Position numbers and translations under genes: made by a program
DNA from: Oscillatoria sp. Prado101
GTDB lineage: Bacteria > Cyanobacteriota > Cyanobacteriia > Cyanobacteriales > Oscillatoriaceae
DNA: 7,085 nt
Assembly: GCA_025454445.1 (NCBI GenBank)
Contig: JALOOK010000251.1
Span: 1 to 7,085 of the forward strand
Reading direction: 5' to 3'
Shown here: one piece after another, positions 1 through 5,885 of the stretch
Position numbering within the stretch: the first letter of the stretch is position 1
Layout of the letters: every line of letters begins with the position of its first letter
Notes under the pieces: generated by a model
What the model saw: only the letters and a program-made list of their open reading frames with translations
What the model was told of the DNA's origin: nothing
The model's database searches: none

Positions 1-489
1 AGCGTTGCCGAAGTCCGCCACAACTGGGAGCAAATCAAAGCCGCAGAGAAAGGAGAAACCGGCGAAGAATCCCAACTTCTCAGTCGCAAACTCAGCCGGT
101 ACGCCCGCACCCACCCGCCCCTGACAGCCGCAATGAAAATCTCGCAAAAAGCCGCAGCCGCCGGTTTCGAGTGGGATGACATTGCCGGCGTCTGGGCGAA
201 ATTTGAAGAAGAACTGGCAGAATTCAAACACGCCCTCGAACACGAAGATAAAGCCCAGCAGCAAGCCGAATTGGGAGATATCCTATTTGTCTTAATTAAC
301 CTCGCCCGGTGGTATAACTTAGATCCGTCAGCCGCCTTACAGGAAACCAACCACAAATTTATCCACCGGCTCTCAAAAGTCGAAGCCTTTGCCGACCGGC
401 CCCTCACCGATTATACCCTAGAAGAGCTAGACATTCTTTGGGACCGAGCCAAAGCCCAACTAGCAAAACAAAAGCAGCAATCCCAATAA
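1..489 (+). CDS. mazG: MazG nucleoside triphosphate pyrophosphohydrolase, C-terminal part (5' end outside window)
   Basis: The reading frame is open from base 1 to the TAA at 487-489, giving 162 residues of a longer protein. MazG hydrolyses nucleoside triphosphates to monophosphate and pyrophosphate, which is house-cleaning of noncanonical NTPs; in E. coli it also lowers ppGpp during starvation (family knowledge). Residues 4-17 of the fragment (EVRHNWEQIKAAEK) match the linker before the second MazG domain. That domain carries the metal-binding pattern EEELAE at residues 69-74 and ELGD at residues 90-93, followed by ILFVLINLARW. The C-terminal tail is rich in K and Q. The ATG at 133 is internal: in-frame MazG-like sequence continues upstream without a stop, so it should not be taken as the start. 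The gene converges on the minus-strand nucleotidase gene, with a repeat-rich spacer of about 170 bp between them. Confidence 0.92.
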   Translation, partial: SVAEVRHNWEQIKAAEKGETGEESQLLSRKLSRYARTHPPLTAAMKISQKAAAAGFEWDDIAGVWAKFEEELAEFKHALEHEDKAQQQAELGDILFVLINLARWYNLDPSAALQETNHKFIHRLSKVEAFADRPLTDYTLEELDILWDRAKAQLAKQKQQSQ

Positions 490-517
490 CCCCCTCTCCC
501 CCGCCCCAACCGCAGTA

Positions 518-544
518 GGGTGCGCTCCCAAGCGGAACGCACCC
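518..544. repeat. GGGTGCG/CGCACCC inverted repeat (hairpin)
   Basis: GGGTGCG at 518-524 pairs with CGCACCC at 538-544. After one mismatch TCC (526-528) pairs with GGA (534-536), leaving the loop CAAGC. It lies 28 bp after the mazG stop. It resembles the GTAGGGTGCG-type dispersed repeats common between cyanobacterial genes. No T-run follows on either strand, so a classical terminator is not supported, although the hairpin could protect a 3' end. Confidence 0.6.
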
Positions 545-550
545 CACCTG

Positions 551-647
551 AGCGCGGTTTTCATCCCGAGGGTGAGGTACTGAGAAACCCGGTTTCTTTA
601 AGAAACCGGGTTTCTGGCATGTACTTCATCCAACTGAAAACCGCGCT
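551..647. repeat. 97-bp nested inverted-repeat element between convergent genes (MITE-like or large hairpin)
   Basis: Three nested stems share one axis. The outer arms are AGCGCGGTTTTCA (551-563) and TGAAAACCGCGCT (635-647), a perfect 13-bp match. The middle arms are TGAGGTAC (573-580) and GTACTTCA (621-628), 8 positions with one G-T pair. The inner arms are 583-597 and 601-615, a perfect 15-bp match around the loop TTA. The pentamer CACCT occurs at 545-549 and again at 653-657, just outside, which might be a remnant of target duplication, but the distances to the two ends are unequal. No coding capacity. It could be a miniature transposon-like element, a bidirectional terminator or processing site for the convergent transcripts, or both. 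Confidence 0.7.
574..615 (+). repeat. 42-bp palindromic repeat, copy 1
   Basis: GAGGTACTG (574-582) is followed by AGAAACCCGGTTTCT (583-597), TTA, and AGAAACCGGGTTTCT (601-615). Each 15-mer is itself an odd palindrome (7 bp, one centre base, 7 bp), and the two 15-mers are also reverse complements of each other. A second copy lies in inverted orientation at 1649-1690. Confidence 0.85.
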
Positions 648-663
648 TATATCACCTCTCAGT

Positions 664-1620
664 TCAAGACTCTCGCAGCGCCGCCAGCACCCTGTCGTGA
701 ATCGCCCCATTCGTAGCGATCGCGCCCCGATTCTCCACCATCTTAGTGCCGGCGGAAAAATTCAGCGGGTTGCCGTACATATCCGTCACCCGCCCACCGG
801 CTTCCTCCACCACAATCGCCCCCGCCGCATGATCCCAAATATTCTCCCGATAGTCCGGCAACTCTTGCCACGGCAGGCGCAAATAAAGGGCCCCCATCCC
901 GCACGCCACAGCCCCATATTTAGCCTGAGAGTCCATGCGGATAGGCGGCGCAGTAATGCCGGCAGCCTTCGCCACCGCCTCCTGTCGCCACGGGTCACCG
1001 TGAGACGCTTCCACACTTTGCAAAAAGTGCAAATTATCCGCATCTGCCCCACAAACCTGAATCCGGCGGGGTTCCCCACCGGCAAGCGGCACCGCAAACG
1101 CCCCCTCCCCCCGCACCGCCACAAACAGCACGGCGGTCTCACCCAGAGCAGTCAGCGCCGGACAGCCCAGCACCCCCACCCTCACCTCACCTGCTTCCAC
1201 CAGCGCCAGCGCCACCGCATACTGGTCTTGACGCAAAAACCCCTTCGTGCCGTCGATCGGGTCTAGCGTCCAGAAGCGCCGGCCCACCTGGCCATTCCCC
1301 CGATCTATCCAGCTCACCACCTTTTCCGGTGTCGCATCGGGGAGTAAATCCTTAACATAATTTGTGACTTTTGTCAAGGTGTCTGCCATTGCCGGTGCGC
1401 ACAGATCGGCACCGTCTTCCTCCGCCACTATCGGGTCGTCAGGAAACGCCTCCCCTAGGGCGTGGCAAATTACCGCCTGGGAGCCATAATCGGCCACCGT
1501 GACGGGGCTTTTGTCCTTCTTTTCGATCGCCGCCGGTATGTCGCGGCGGACTCGCTCGCACAGTTTAGTTGCATTTAAAACAGCCGAGATGGCGACTTGT
1601 TTTTCGCGCTCGTAAGACAT
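664..1620 (-). CDS. cysQ: 3'(2'),5'-bisphosphate nucleotidase, inositol monophosphatase superfamily (CysQ/HAL2/SAL1-like)
   Basis: A 318-residue cytosolic enzyme expected to dephosphorylate 3'-phosphoadenosine 5'-phosphate to AMP, removing the by-product of sulfotransfer and of phosphopantetheinyl transfer; Mg-dependent and Li-sensitive in the family. Visible motifs in order: DKSPVTVAD (36-44), the metal-ligand region IVAEED (64-69), the signature LDPIDGTKGF (119-128) with metal ligands D120 and D123, and WDHAAGAIVVEEAGG (262-276) with D263. The length and the RQDQYAVALAL stretch after the signature resemble the eukaryotic HAL2/SAL1 type more than the shorter E. coli CysQ (about 246 residues). 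The start is the ATG at 1618-1620; no strong Shine-Dalgarno is visible upstream. The gene lies 104 bp downstream of the aldehyde dehydrogenase on the same strand, with a palindromic repeat between. Inverted copies of that repeat lie on both sides of this gene. The precise substrate (PAP, PAPS or another sugar phosphate) is inferred. Confidence 0.9.
   Translation of the reverse strand: MSYEREKQVAISAVLNATKLCERVRRDIPAAIEKKDKSPVTVADYGSQAVICHALGEAFPDDPIVAEEDGADLCAPAMADTLTKVTNYVKDLLPDATPEKVVSWIDRGNGQVGRRFWTLDPIDGTKGFLRQDQYAVALALVEAGEVRVGVLGCPALTALGETAVLFVAVRGEGAFAVPLAGGEPRRIQVCGADADNLHFLQSVEASHGDPWRQEAVAKAAGITAPPIRMDSQAKYGAVACGMGALYLRLPWQELPDYRENIWDHAAGAIVVEEAGGRVTDMYGNPLNFSAGTKMVENRGAIATNGAIHDRVLAALRES
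716..723. other. HIP1 octamer GCGATCGC
   Basis: A perfect copy of the highly iterated palindrome of many cyanobacterial genomes, inside the 3' part of the nucleotidase gene. It is used here only as a taxonomic clue. Confidence 0.85.
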
Positions 1621-1648
1621 AAAAAGTAGTTAGTTGCTTCTTTCTTCA

Positions 1649-1690
1649 AGAAACCGGGTTTCTTGAAGAAACCCGGTTTCTCAGTACCTC
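1649..1690 (-). repeat. 42-bp palindromic repeat, copy 2 (inverted relative to copy 1)
   Basis: Read on the minus strand it is GAGGTACTG, then AGAAACCGGGTTTCT, TCA, and AGAAACCCGGTTTCT. It differs from copy 1 (574-615) at only three of 42 positions: the two centre bases of the arms are exchanged (C/G versus G/C) and one loop base differs. Full pairing of the 15-bp stem (1649-1663 with 1667-1681) is therefore kept. It lies between the aldehyde dehydrogenase stop and the nucleotidase start. Confidence 0.85.
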
Positions 1691-1709
1691 GGTTTCTTCG
1701 GCAAAACCG
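1690..1709 (-). terminator. Small hairpin after the aldehyde dehydrogenase gene (possible 3'-end structure)
   Basis: CGGTTT (1690-1695) and AAACCG (1704-1709) form a 6-bp stem with an 8-base loop, 15 bp beyond the aldehyde dehydrogenase stop codon and directly before the 42-bp palindrome on that strand. No U-tract follows. The two hairpins together could end or stabilise the transcript, but read-through into the nucleotidase gene cannot be excluded. Confidence 0.35.
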
Positions 1710-1724
1710 GCTTTCTTTAATTCG

Positions 1725-3197
1725 CTACAGTTTGATGGTCACGGTTTTGATTTCGGTGTATTGCTGCAAGCCGTACTCGCCGAGTTCTCGGCCAATTCCG
1801 GATTGCTTGAAGCCGCCAAAGGGAGCTGCAGCGTCGAAAACATCGTAGCAATTCACCCAGACAGTGCCGGCGCGGACGCTGTTGGCGATCGCGTGAGCTT
1901 TGGTAATATCTTTTGTCCAGACAGCGGCGGCCAGACCGTACATTGTATTGTTCGCCCGCTGGATGACTTCATCGATATCTTTGAATTTGATGATGCTCAT
2001 CACCGGCCCGAAAATCTCCTCTTGAGCGATTTTCATGTCGTCTCGCACATCAGCAAAGACGGTGGGCTCAATGAAAAATCCCCGGTCGCCGACTCGTTTG
2101 CCGCCGCACAGCAGTTGCGCACCTTCCTGCATCCCGGACTCGATGTAGCTCATCACCTTGTCGAACTGGGTTTGGTCAACCTGCGGGCCTTGCTGGGTGT
2201 TGGGGTCAAAGGGATCGCCGACGGTGCGCTGCTTGCTGCGCTCAACGCTTTTGGCGACAAACTCGTCGTAGCATTTTTCTTCGACAAACAGCCGCGAACC
2301 GGCGCAGCAGCACTGGCCTTGGTTTAAGTACAGCCCGATGTGAGCGCCTTCGATGGCGGCGTCCATGTCGGCGTCGGCGAAGACGATGTTGGGGCTTTTG
2401 CCGCCCAGTTCCAGGGTGACGCGCTTGAGGTTGCTCCGGGCGGCGGCTTCCATAATCAGGTGGCCCACTTCTGTCGAGCCGGTGAAGGCTACCTTGTCGA
2501 TATCGCTGTGGTGGGCGATGGCCGCACCGGCAGTTGGCCCGTAGCCGGACAGGATGTTGACCACTCCGGGAGGGAAGCCGGCTTCGACGATCAGTTCGCC
2601 GACGCGCAGCGCACTCAGGGGCGTCTGTTCGGCGGTTTTGAGGACGACGGTGTTGCCGGTGGCCAGGGCTGGGGCCAGCTTCCACGCCTGCATCAGCAGC
2701 GGGAAGTTCCAGGGGATAATTTGGCCAACGACACCCACCGGCTCGTGCCGCGTGTAGCAGAAATAGGGGCCATTGATCGGGATGGTTTTGCCCTGGATTT
2801 TGTCCGCCCAGCCGGCGTAGTAGCGGTAGCAGGCGATCGTCAGCGGCAAGTCGCCATACAGCGCCTCGCTCACCGGTTTGCCGTTGTCGAGGCTTTCCAG
2901 ACGCGCCAGCTCTTCAAAGTTTCGCTCAATTAAGTCTGCCAGCTTGTAGAGCAATTCGCCGCGCCCGGAGGCCGTCATCTTTGGCCATTCCCCGCCGGTG
3001 AACGCCGCCCGGGCTGCTCGAACTGCCTTATCCACATCGGGGGCGTCCGCTTCGGCGACGGTGCAGATCACCTCGCCGGTGGCGGGGTTGAGCGTCTCGA
3101 ACCGGCGACCGCTGACGCTGTTTACCCACTCGTTGTTTATCAGCAGCTGGGTGGGGCCGATTTTTACTTGCTTTTCTGGTGCGGTGGCGGTTACCAT
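1725..3197 (-). CDS. NAD-dependent aldehyde dehydrogenase (ALDH1/2-like)
   Basis: A 490-residue member of the aldehyde dehydrogenase superfamily that oxidises aldehydes to carboxylic acids. Numbered from the ATG at 3197: the Rossmann-type coenzyme region has PWNFP at 162-166 (oxyanion N164); K187 and E190 lie in VVLKTAEQTP, and the glutamate at that place in mammalian ALDH2 favours NAD over NADP; FTGSTEVG is at 238-245. The general base is E263 in LELGGK. The catalytic cysteine is the middle of the triple cysteine in NQGQCCCAGS (C297), and EEIFGPV contains E394. All active-site residues are present. An in-frame TTG at 3222-3224 would add nine residues, but the ATG at 3195-3197 has AGGAG nine bases upstream and is preferred. 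The substrate is not determined: cyanobacterial relatives act on fatty or apocarotenoid aldehydes, but that is only a suggestion. Upstream lies a near-palindrome (3242-3257). Confidence 0.96.
   Translation of the reverse strand: MVTATAPEKQVKIGPTQLLINNEWVNSVSGRRFETLNPATGEVICTVAEADAPDVDKAVRAARAAFTGGEWPKMTASGRGELLYKLADLIERNFEELARLESLDNGKPVSEALYGDLPLTIACYRYYAGWADKIQGKTIPINGPYFCYTRHEPVGVVGQIIPWNFPLLMQAWKLAPALATGNTVVLKTAEQTPLSALRVGELIVEAGFPPGVVNILSGYGPTAGAAIAHHSDIDKVAFTGSTEVGHLIMEAAARSNLKRVTLELGGKSPNIVFADADMDAAIEGAHIGLYLNQGQCCCAGSRLFVEEKCYDEFVAKSVERSKQRTVGDPFDPNTQQGPQVDQTQFDKVMSYIESGMQEGAQLLCGGKRVGDRGFFIEPTVFADVRDDMKIAQEEIFGPVMSIIKFKDIDEVIQRANNTMYGLAAAVWTKDITKAHAIANSVRAGTVWVNCYDVFDAAAPFGGFKQSGIGRELGEYGLQQYTEIKTVTIKL
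1885..1892. other. HIP1 octamer GCGATCGC
   Basis: A second perfect HIP1 site, near the 3' end of the aldehyde dehydrogenase gene. Two sites in 7 kb is above chance expectation for an octamer and supports a HIP1-bearing cyanobacterium. Confidence 0.85.
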
Positions 3198-3206
3198 GAC
3201 GTTATT

Positions 3207-3211
3207 CTCCT
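3207..3211 (-). promoter_or_regulatory. Ribosome binding site deciding the aldehyde dehydrogenase start
   Basis: On the minus strand AGGAG precedes the ATG at 3197 with a nine-base spacer. This is the clearest Shine-Dalgarno in the window and argues against the upstream TTG at 3224, because that start would place the site inside the coding region. Confidence 0.8.
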
Positions 3212-3241
3212 GGTTTGGCAACAAAAATTTGCTCTAAGCAT

Positions 3242-3257
3242 GCAGTAAATTAACTGC
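3242..3257. promoter_or_regulatory. Near-palindrome upstream of aldehyde dehydrogenase, possible operator
   Basis: GCAGTAAATTAACTGC is symmetric at 14 of 16 positions, with arms GCAGT and ACTGC around an AT-rich core. It is centred about 52 bases upstream of the ATG, a usual place for a repressor or activator site. No regulator gene for it is visible, apart from the adjacent response regulator, which has no DNA-binding domain. Confidence 0.35.
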
Positions 3258-3301
3258 GAAACCACTTGCCTTTAGATAATCTTTCGATTTGCTTCTCAAA
3301 G

Positions 3302-3330
3302 CCCCCCTTTTTAAGGGGGGGAAAGGGGGG
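3302..3330. repeat. C-run/G-run hairpin repeat
   Basis: CCCCCCTT (3302-3309), loop TTT, and AAGGGGGG (3313-3320) form a perfect 8-bp stem, followed by another G-run at 3325-3330 and the palindrome ATCTAGAT (3331-3338). This kind of CCCCCTT/AAGGGGG element is a frequent dispersed repeat in cyanobacterial spacers. It lies between the response regulator and aldehyde dehydrogenase genes and may weaken read-through. No T-tail is present. Confidence 0.6.
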
Positions 3331-3406
3331 ATCTAGATGCAAAGACCTTGTAGGTAGCAACTTGCACTTTTGCCAACTCCCCGCTAGCGCCTGCAGTGAC
3401 TGGTTA

Positions 3407-3877
3407 CTAGCAAGCCACTGACTCGCTCCAGCCGAGAATTCTCGCCACCTCGCTAGCTAGGGTTACCGGATCGAAGGGCTTGGACATCACCGCAGCTACT
3501 CCTAAATCGGAGAAGCTGCGCCGGTTAGATGCCTGTATGTGGGCGGTTAAGAAAATCACGGGAATGTGTTCTGTTGTGGGATTCGCTTGCAGCCGGCTCA
3601 AGGTGGCCACTCCGTCCATATCGGGCATCATCAGGTCTAGAATTATAGCGTCGGGCTGCTCGGCTGCCGCTAGCGCCAGCCCCTGTCTGCCAGAATCTGC
3701 CGTGCTCACTTGCCACCCTCCCATTATTTCCAGGCACACTTTGGTCACTTCCCGGATATCTTCCTGATCGTCAATCACGAGGATGCGCTTCGGTGCGGGC
3801 GCAACCGAACGAGAATCAATTGACTTAATTGGTTGGCAATAATAGTTCGCTAATTTATTCTCAGAAATGCTAATCAT
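3407..3877 (-). CDS. Single-domain response regulator (CheY-like receiver)
   Basis: A 156-residue protein made of a roughly 30-residue variable N-terminus and one receiver domain (about 31-150), with no output domain. The phosphorylation machinery is complete: the acidic pair D36-D37 in ILVIDDQED, the phospho-acceptor D81 in LDLMMPDMDG, T111 in FLTAH and K133 in MSKPFDP. It should accept phosphate from a histidine kinase or hybrid kinase and signal by protein contact. No kinase is encoded in the window, so it is an orphan here. The start at 3877 is supported by GAGG nine bases upstream. It is transcribed in the same direction as the aldehyde dehydrogenase, 209 bp apart, and divergently from proA. 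Cyanobacteria have many such stand-alone receivers, and the partner cannot be named from sequence. Confidence 0.94.
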   Translation of the reverse strand: MISISENKLANYYCQPIKSIDSRSVAPAPKRILVIDDQEDIREVTKVCLEIMGGWQVSTADSGRQGLALAAAEQPDAIILDLMMPDMDGVATLSRLQANPTTEHIPVIFLTAHIQASNRRSFSDLGVAAVMSKPFDPVTLASEVARILGWSESVAC

Positions 3878-3886
3878 TGTTTTTGG

Positions 3887-3890
3887 CCTC
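3887..3890 (-). promoter_or_regulatory. Ribosome binding site of the response regulator
   Basis: GAGG on the minus strand, nine bases before the ATG at 3877. It supports keeping the 30-residue N-terminal extension as translated. Confidence 0.5.
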
Positions 3891-4150
3891 GCTTCCCAAA
3901 GATGAGTAAGTATGTAATCCCCCTCGCCACTCCCCTCAAATACTGTTACTTAACAGGCTCTATTTTGAGGCTTAGCGCTCAAAGCCGACTCCCTTACGAA
4001 ACTCAATCACATTGTTCTGTCCCCCAGGCGAATACCCAGATAACCTGAGCATTAACAAGCTGGGCAAAGCTCTTCCAACTGCCAGATCGCCCTCAGTCTA
4101 AATGCTAAATATCGCACAGATTTTTGGCCTCCCTCACCCGCTATAAATTA

Positions 4151-4170
4151 TCTATGTCTTCAGACATAGA
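4151..4170. promoter_or_regulatory. Perfect 9-bp inverted repeat next to a TATAAATTAT stretch, possible operator/promoter
   Basis: TCTATGTCT (4151-4159), centre TC, AGACATAGA (4162-4170). Immediately upstream is TATAAATTAT (4142-4151), which could serve as a -10 region in either direction. The tight two-base centre suits a dimeric DNA-binding protein better than an RNA hairpin. It lies about 265 bp upstream of the proA ATG and about 270 bp from the response regulator start, so the target gene is open. Confidence 0.4.
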
Positions 4171-4330
4171 CAGAGCAGTTTTACTTATCTCTAAGATTCT
4201 CTTCCTAGCCCAATATTGTCACGCTTTTCCACCCGGTTGGCCGTTTTTTTTATTAAATATTTAGATTTGCCAAAGCCCCTCACCCCTTTCCCGCCCCCAC
4301 GCAGATGGGCTTTCTGAGAGTGAAAAGCTG

Positions 4331-4364
4331 CCGGCCTGAAATTAAAAAATACTTAATTTTCCGG
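4331..4364. repeat. AT-rich stem bounded by CCGG in the proA leader
   Basis: AAATTAA (4339-4345) and TTAATTT (4353-4359) pair around a seven-base loop, with CCGG at 4331-4334 and 4361-4364 able to extend the structure across small bulges. It lies about 70-100 bases before the proA start and could be part of the promoter or of the 5' untranslated region. No attenuator or riboswitch architecture was recognised. Confidence 0.3.
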
Positions 4365-4432
4365 GGGGGCATAAAGAAAATTTTCATTTTTTGTTAAGCT
4401 TTGGTAGATGCGCTTGCCTTGATTGCCAAACC

Positions 4433-5737
4433 ATGACCACAGTCCAAGTCGTACCCCCTCCCATAGTTAAAATTGCTCAGCAGACCCGTCAAGCGGCGCG
4501 GCGGCTGGCCATTCTCTCCACAAGCGAGAAAAATCAAGCTATCGAAGCTATTGCCCAGGCGTTAGAAGCTGCAGCTGGTGACATTTTGGCAGCTAATGCA
4601 GCTGACTGTCAAGCAGCTGAAGCCGCCGGTATTCCCAAAGCGCTGTACAGCAGGCTAAAATTGGATGAAACCAAGCTAAAAGCCGCGATTGCCGGCGTGC
4701 GAGATGTGGGGCGACTCCCAGATCCAGTCGGTGCGGTGCAGATTCACCTGCAGCTGGATGATCGGCTTGTCCTCAAGCGCGTCGCCTGTCCCCTCGGAGT
4801 GCTGGGCGTCATCTTTGAAGCCCGCCCCGATGCGGTGATTCAAATTACCAGTCTGGCAATTAAATCGGGCAATGGGGTTATCCTCAAAGGCGGACAGGAA
4901 GCCGCACACTCTTGCACTCAGTTGGTGAAGGCGATTCACCAAGGTTTGGCGGAAAGTGCGGTTGACCCCGCTGCAGTCCAGTTGCTGACCACCAGAGAGG
5001 AAACTCTGGCGCTGCTGAAATTGGATGAGTGTGTGGATCTGATTATACCCAGAGGATCTAATTCGTTTGTCCGTTTCGTGCAGGAAAATACCCGCATCCC
5101 CGTACTGGGACATGCTGAGGGGATTTGTCACCTCTATGTGGACAAGTCCGCTGACATCGAAAAAGCGGTGAATATTGCCGTTGACGCTAAAACCCAGTAC
5201 CCAGCCGCCTGCAACGCCATTGAAACCATGCTTGTCCACTCCCGCATCGCCCCCCAATTCTTGCCGGTGGCTGTGGCGGCGCTGCAGCAGCGCAACGTCG
5301 AATTGCGGGGGGATGAGCGCACCCGCGCCACTGTCAGCGTCTCACCGGCAGCAGAAGCAGACTGGGCCACAGAGTACAGCGATTTGATTCTGGCGATTAA
5401 AGTGGTGGATTCTCTGGAGGAGGCGATTGACCACATTAATACTTACGGATCGAAACACACAGATGCGATTGTTACCGAAGATAGGGAAGCCGCTGGCAAG
5501 TTTCTGGCGCAAGTGGATGCAGCCGGTGTTTTTCACAACTGCTCAACGCGCTTTGCGGACGGCTTCCGCTACGGTTTCGGCGCAGAAGTTGGGATTAGCA
5601 CCCAGAAAATGCCGCCTCGCGGACCCGTGGGTTTGGAAGGGCTGGTGACGTACAAATACCAGCTTGCCGGTGACGGTCAGGTTGTGGCTACCTATTCTGG
5701 TAAGGATGCTAAGCCTTTCAGTCACAAGCAGCTGTAA
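4433..5737 (+). CDS. proA: Glutamate-5-semialdehyde dehydrogenase (gamma-glutamyl phosphate reductase)
   Basis: A 434-residue cytosolic enzyme that reduces gamma-glutamyl phosphate with NADPH to glutamate-5-semialdehyde, the second step of proline synthesis after ProB. Numbered from the ATG at 4433: FEARPDA (128-134), the coenzyme loop SGNGVILKGG (145-154), HAEGICH (227-233), the catalytic cysteine C260 in YPAACNAIETML, GSKHTDAIVT (339-348), and the C-terminal signature RFADGFRYGFGAEVGIST starting at 373. The length fits the family (E. coli 417). The frame is open back to a TTG at 4391, but the extra 14 residues (starting LSFGRCACLDC) do not look like ProA, and the ATG at 4433 gives the usual N-terminus. 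There is no strong Shine-Dalgarno, as is common in cyanobacteria. proB is not in the window. The stop is followed by a repeat-filled spacer before the bestrophin gene. Confidence 0.97.
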   Translation: MTTVQVVPPPIVKIAQQTRQAARRLAILSTSEKNQAIEAIAQALEAAAGDILAANAADCQAAEAAGIPKALYSRLKLDETKLKAAIAGVRDVGRLPDPVGAVQIHLQLDDRLVLKRVACPLGVLGVIFEARPDAVIQITSLAIKSGNGVILKGGQEAAHSCTQLVKAIHQGLAESAVDPAAVQLLTTREETLALLKLDECVDLIIPRGSNSFVRFVQENTRIPVLGHAEGICHLYVDKSADIEKAVNIAVDAKTQYPAACNAIETMLVHSRIAPQFLPVAVAALQQRNVELRGDERTRATVSVSPAAEADWATEYSDLILAIKVVDSLEEAIDHINTYGSKHTDAIVTEDREAAGKFLAQVDAAGVFHNCSTRFADGFRYGFGAEVGISTQKMPPRGPVGLEGLVTYKYQLAGDGQVVATYSGKDAKPFSHKQL

Positions 5738-5748
5738 GATAGGCATTA

Positions 5749-5803
5749 GGGAATTGGGAATTGGAAATTGGGCCGGGATTTGGGGATTTGGGGATTGGGA
5801 ATT
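5749..5803. repeat. Heptad-type short tandem repeats (GGGAATT/GGGGATTT)
   Basis: A run of near-heptameric units: GGGAATT at 5749-5755 and 5756-5762, GGAAATT at 5763-5769, then GGGATTT at 5775-5781, GGGGATTT at 5782-5789, GGGGATT at 5790-5796 and GGGAATT at 5797-5803. It resembles the short tandemly repeated repetitive sequences known from cyanobacterial spacers. It starts 12 bp after the proA stop. A second small heptad pair, ACTAACA twice, lies at 5857-5870. Confidence 0.75.
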
Positions 5804-5885
5804 GTTTCTGTTCCTGACTTCCCCTACCCAACGCCAAATTATCCCATTCCTCCCCCACTAACAACTAACACCTAAAACCTGTAAA

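Larger units (their letters stand above)
3878..4432. other. 555-bp divergent intergenic region between response regulator and proA
   Basis: No credible coding frame or RNA gene was seen. It must contain the promoters of the response regulator (leftward) and proA (rightward). It holds four short inverted repeats: 3943-3956 (CTGTTA-CT-TAACAG), 3964-3983 (TTTGAG and CTCAAA, 8-base loop), 4151-4170, and 4339-4359. AT-rich runs at 4244-4265 and 4373-4393 and pyrimidine-rich tracts (around 4277-4300) complete it. No promoter matched consensus well enough to call. Confidence 0.6.

Noticed and set aside
520..1266. 248-residue open frame on plus strand
   Set aside because: Antisense to the well-supported nucleotidase gene; its arginine, proline and histidine-rich translation is typical of a shadow frame in GC-rich coding DNA.
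1663..1848. 61-residue plus-strand frame starting in the palindromic repeat
   Set aside because: Begins inside the repeat and runs antisense into the aldehyde dehydrogenase gene; no ribosome site or known motif.
2340..2933. 197-residue plus-strand frame
   Set aside because: Lies fully inside the aldehyde dehydrogenase gene on the opposite strand, which has complete catalytic motifs; no family resemblance.
3315..3330. G-quadruplex from the two G-runs
   Set aside because: Only two G-runs are present, and a four-tract fold would need zero-length loops; the C-run/G-run hairpin is the simpler structure.
3891..3960. Promoter with TTGAGG and a weak -10 for the response regulator
   Set aside because: The best spacing needs 19 bases and only four of six matches in each box, too weak to annotate.
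4676..5257. 193-residue minus-strand frame
   Set aside because: Antisense shadow of proA; no recognisable domain.
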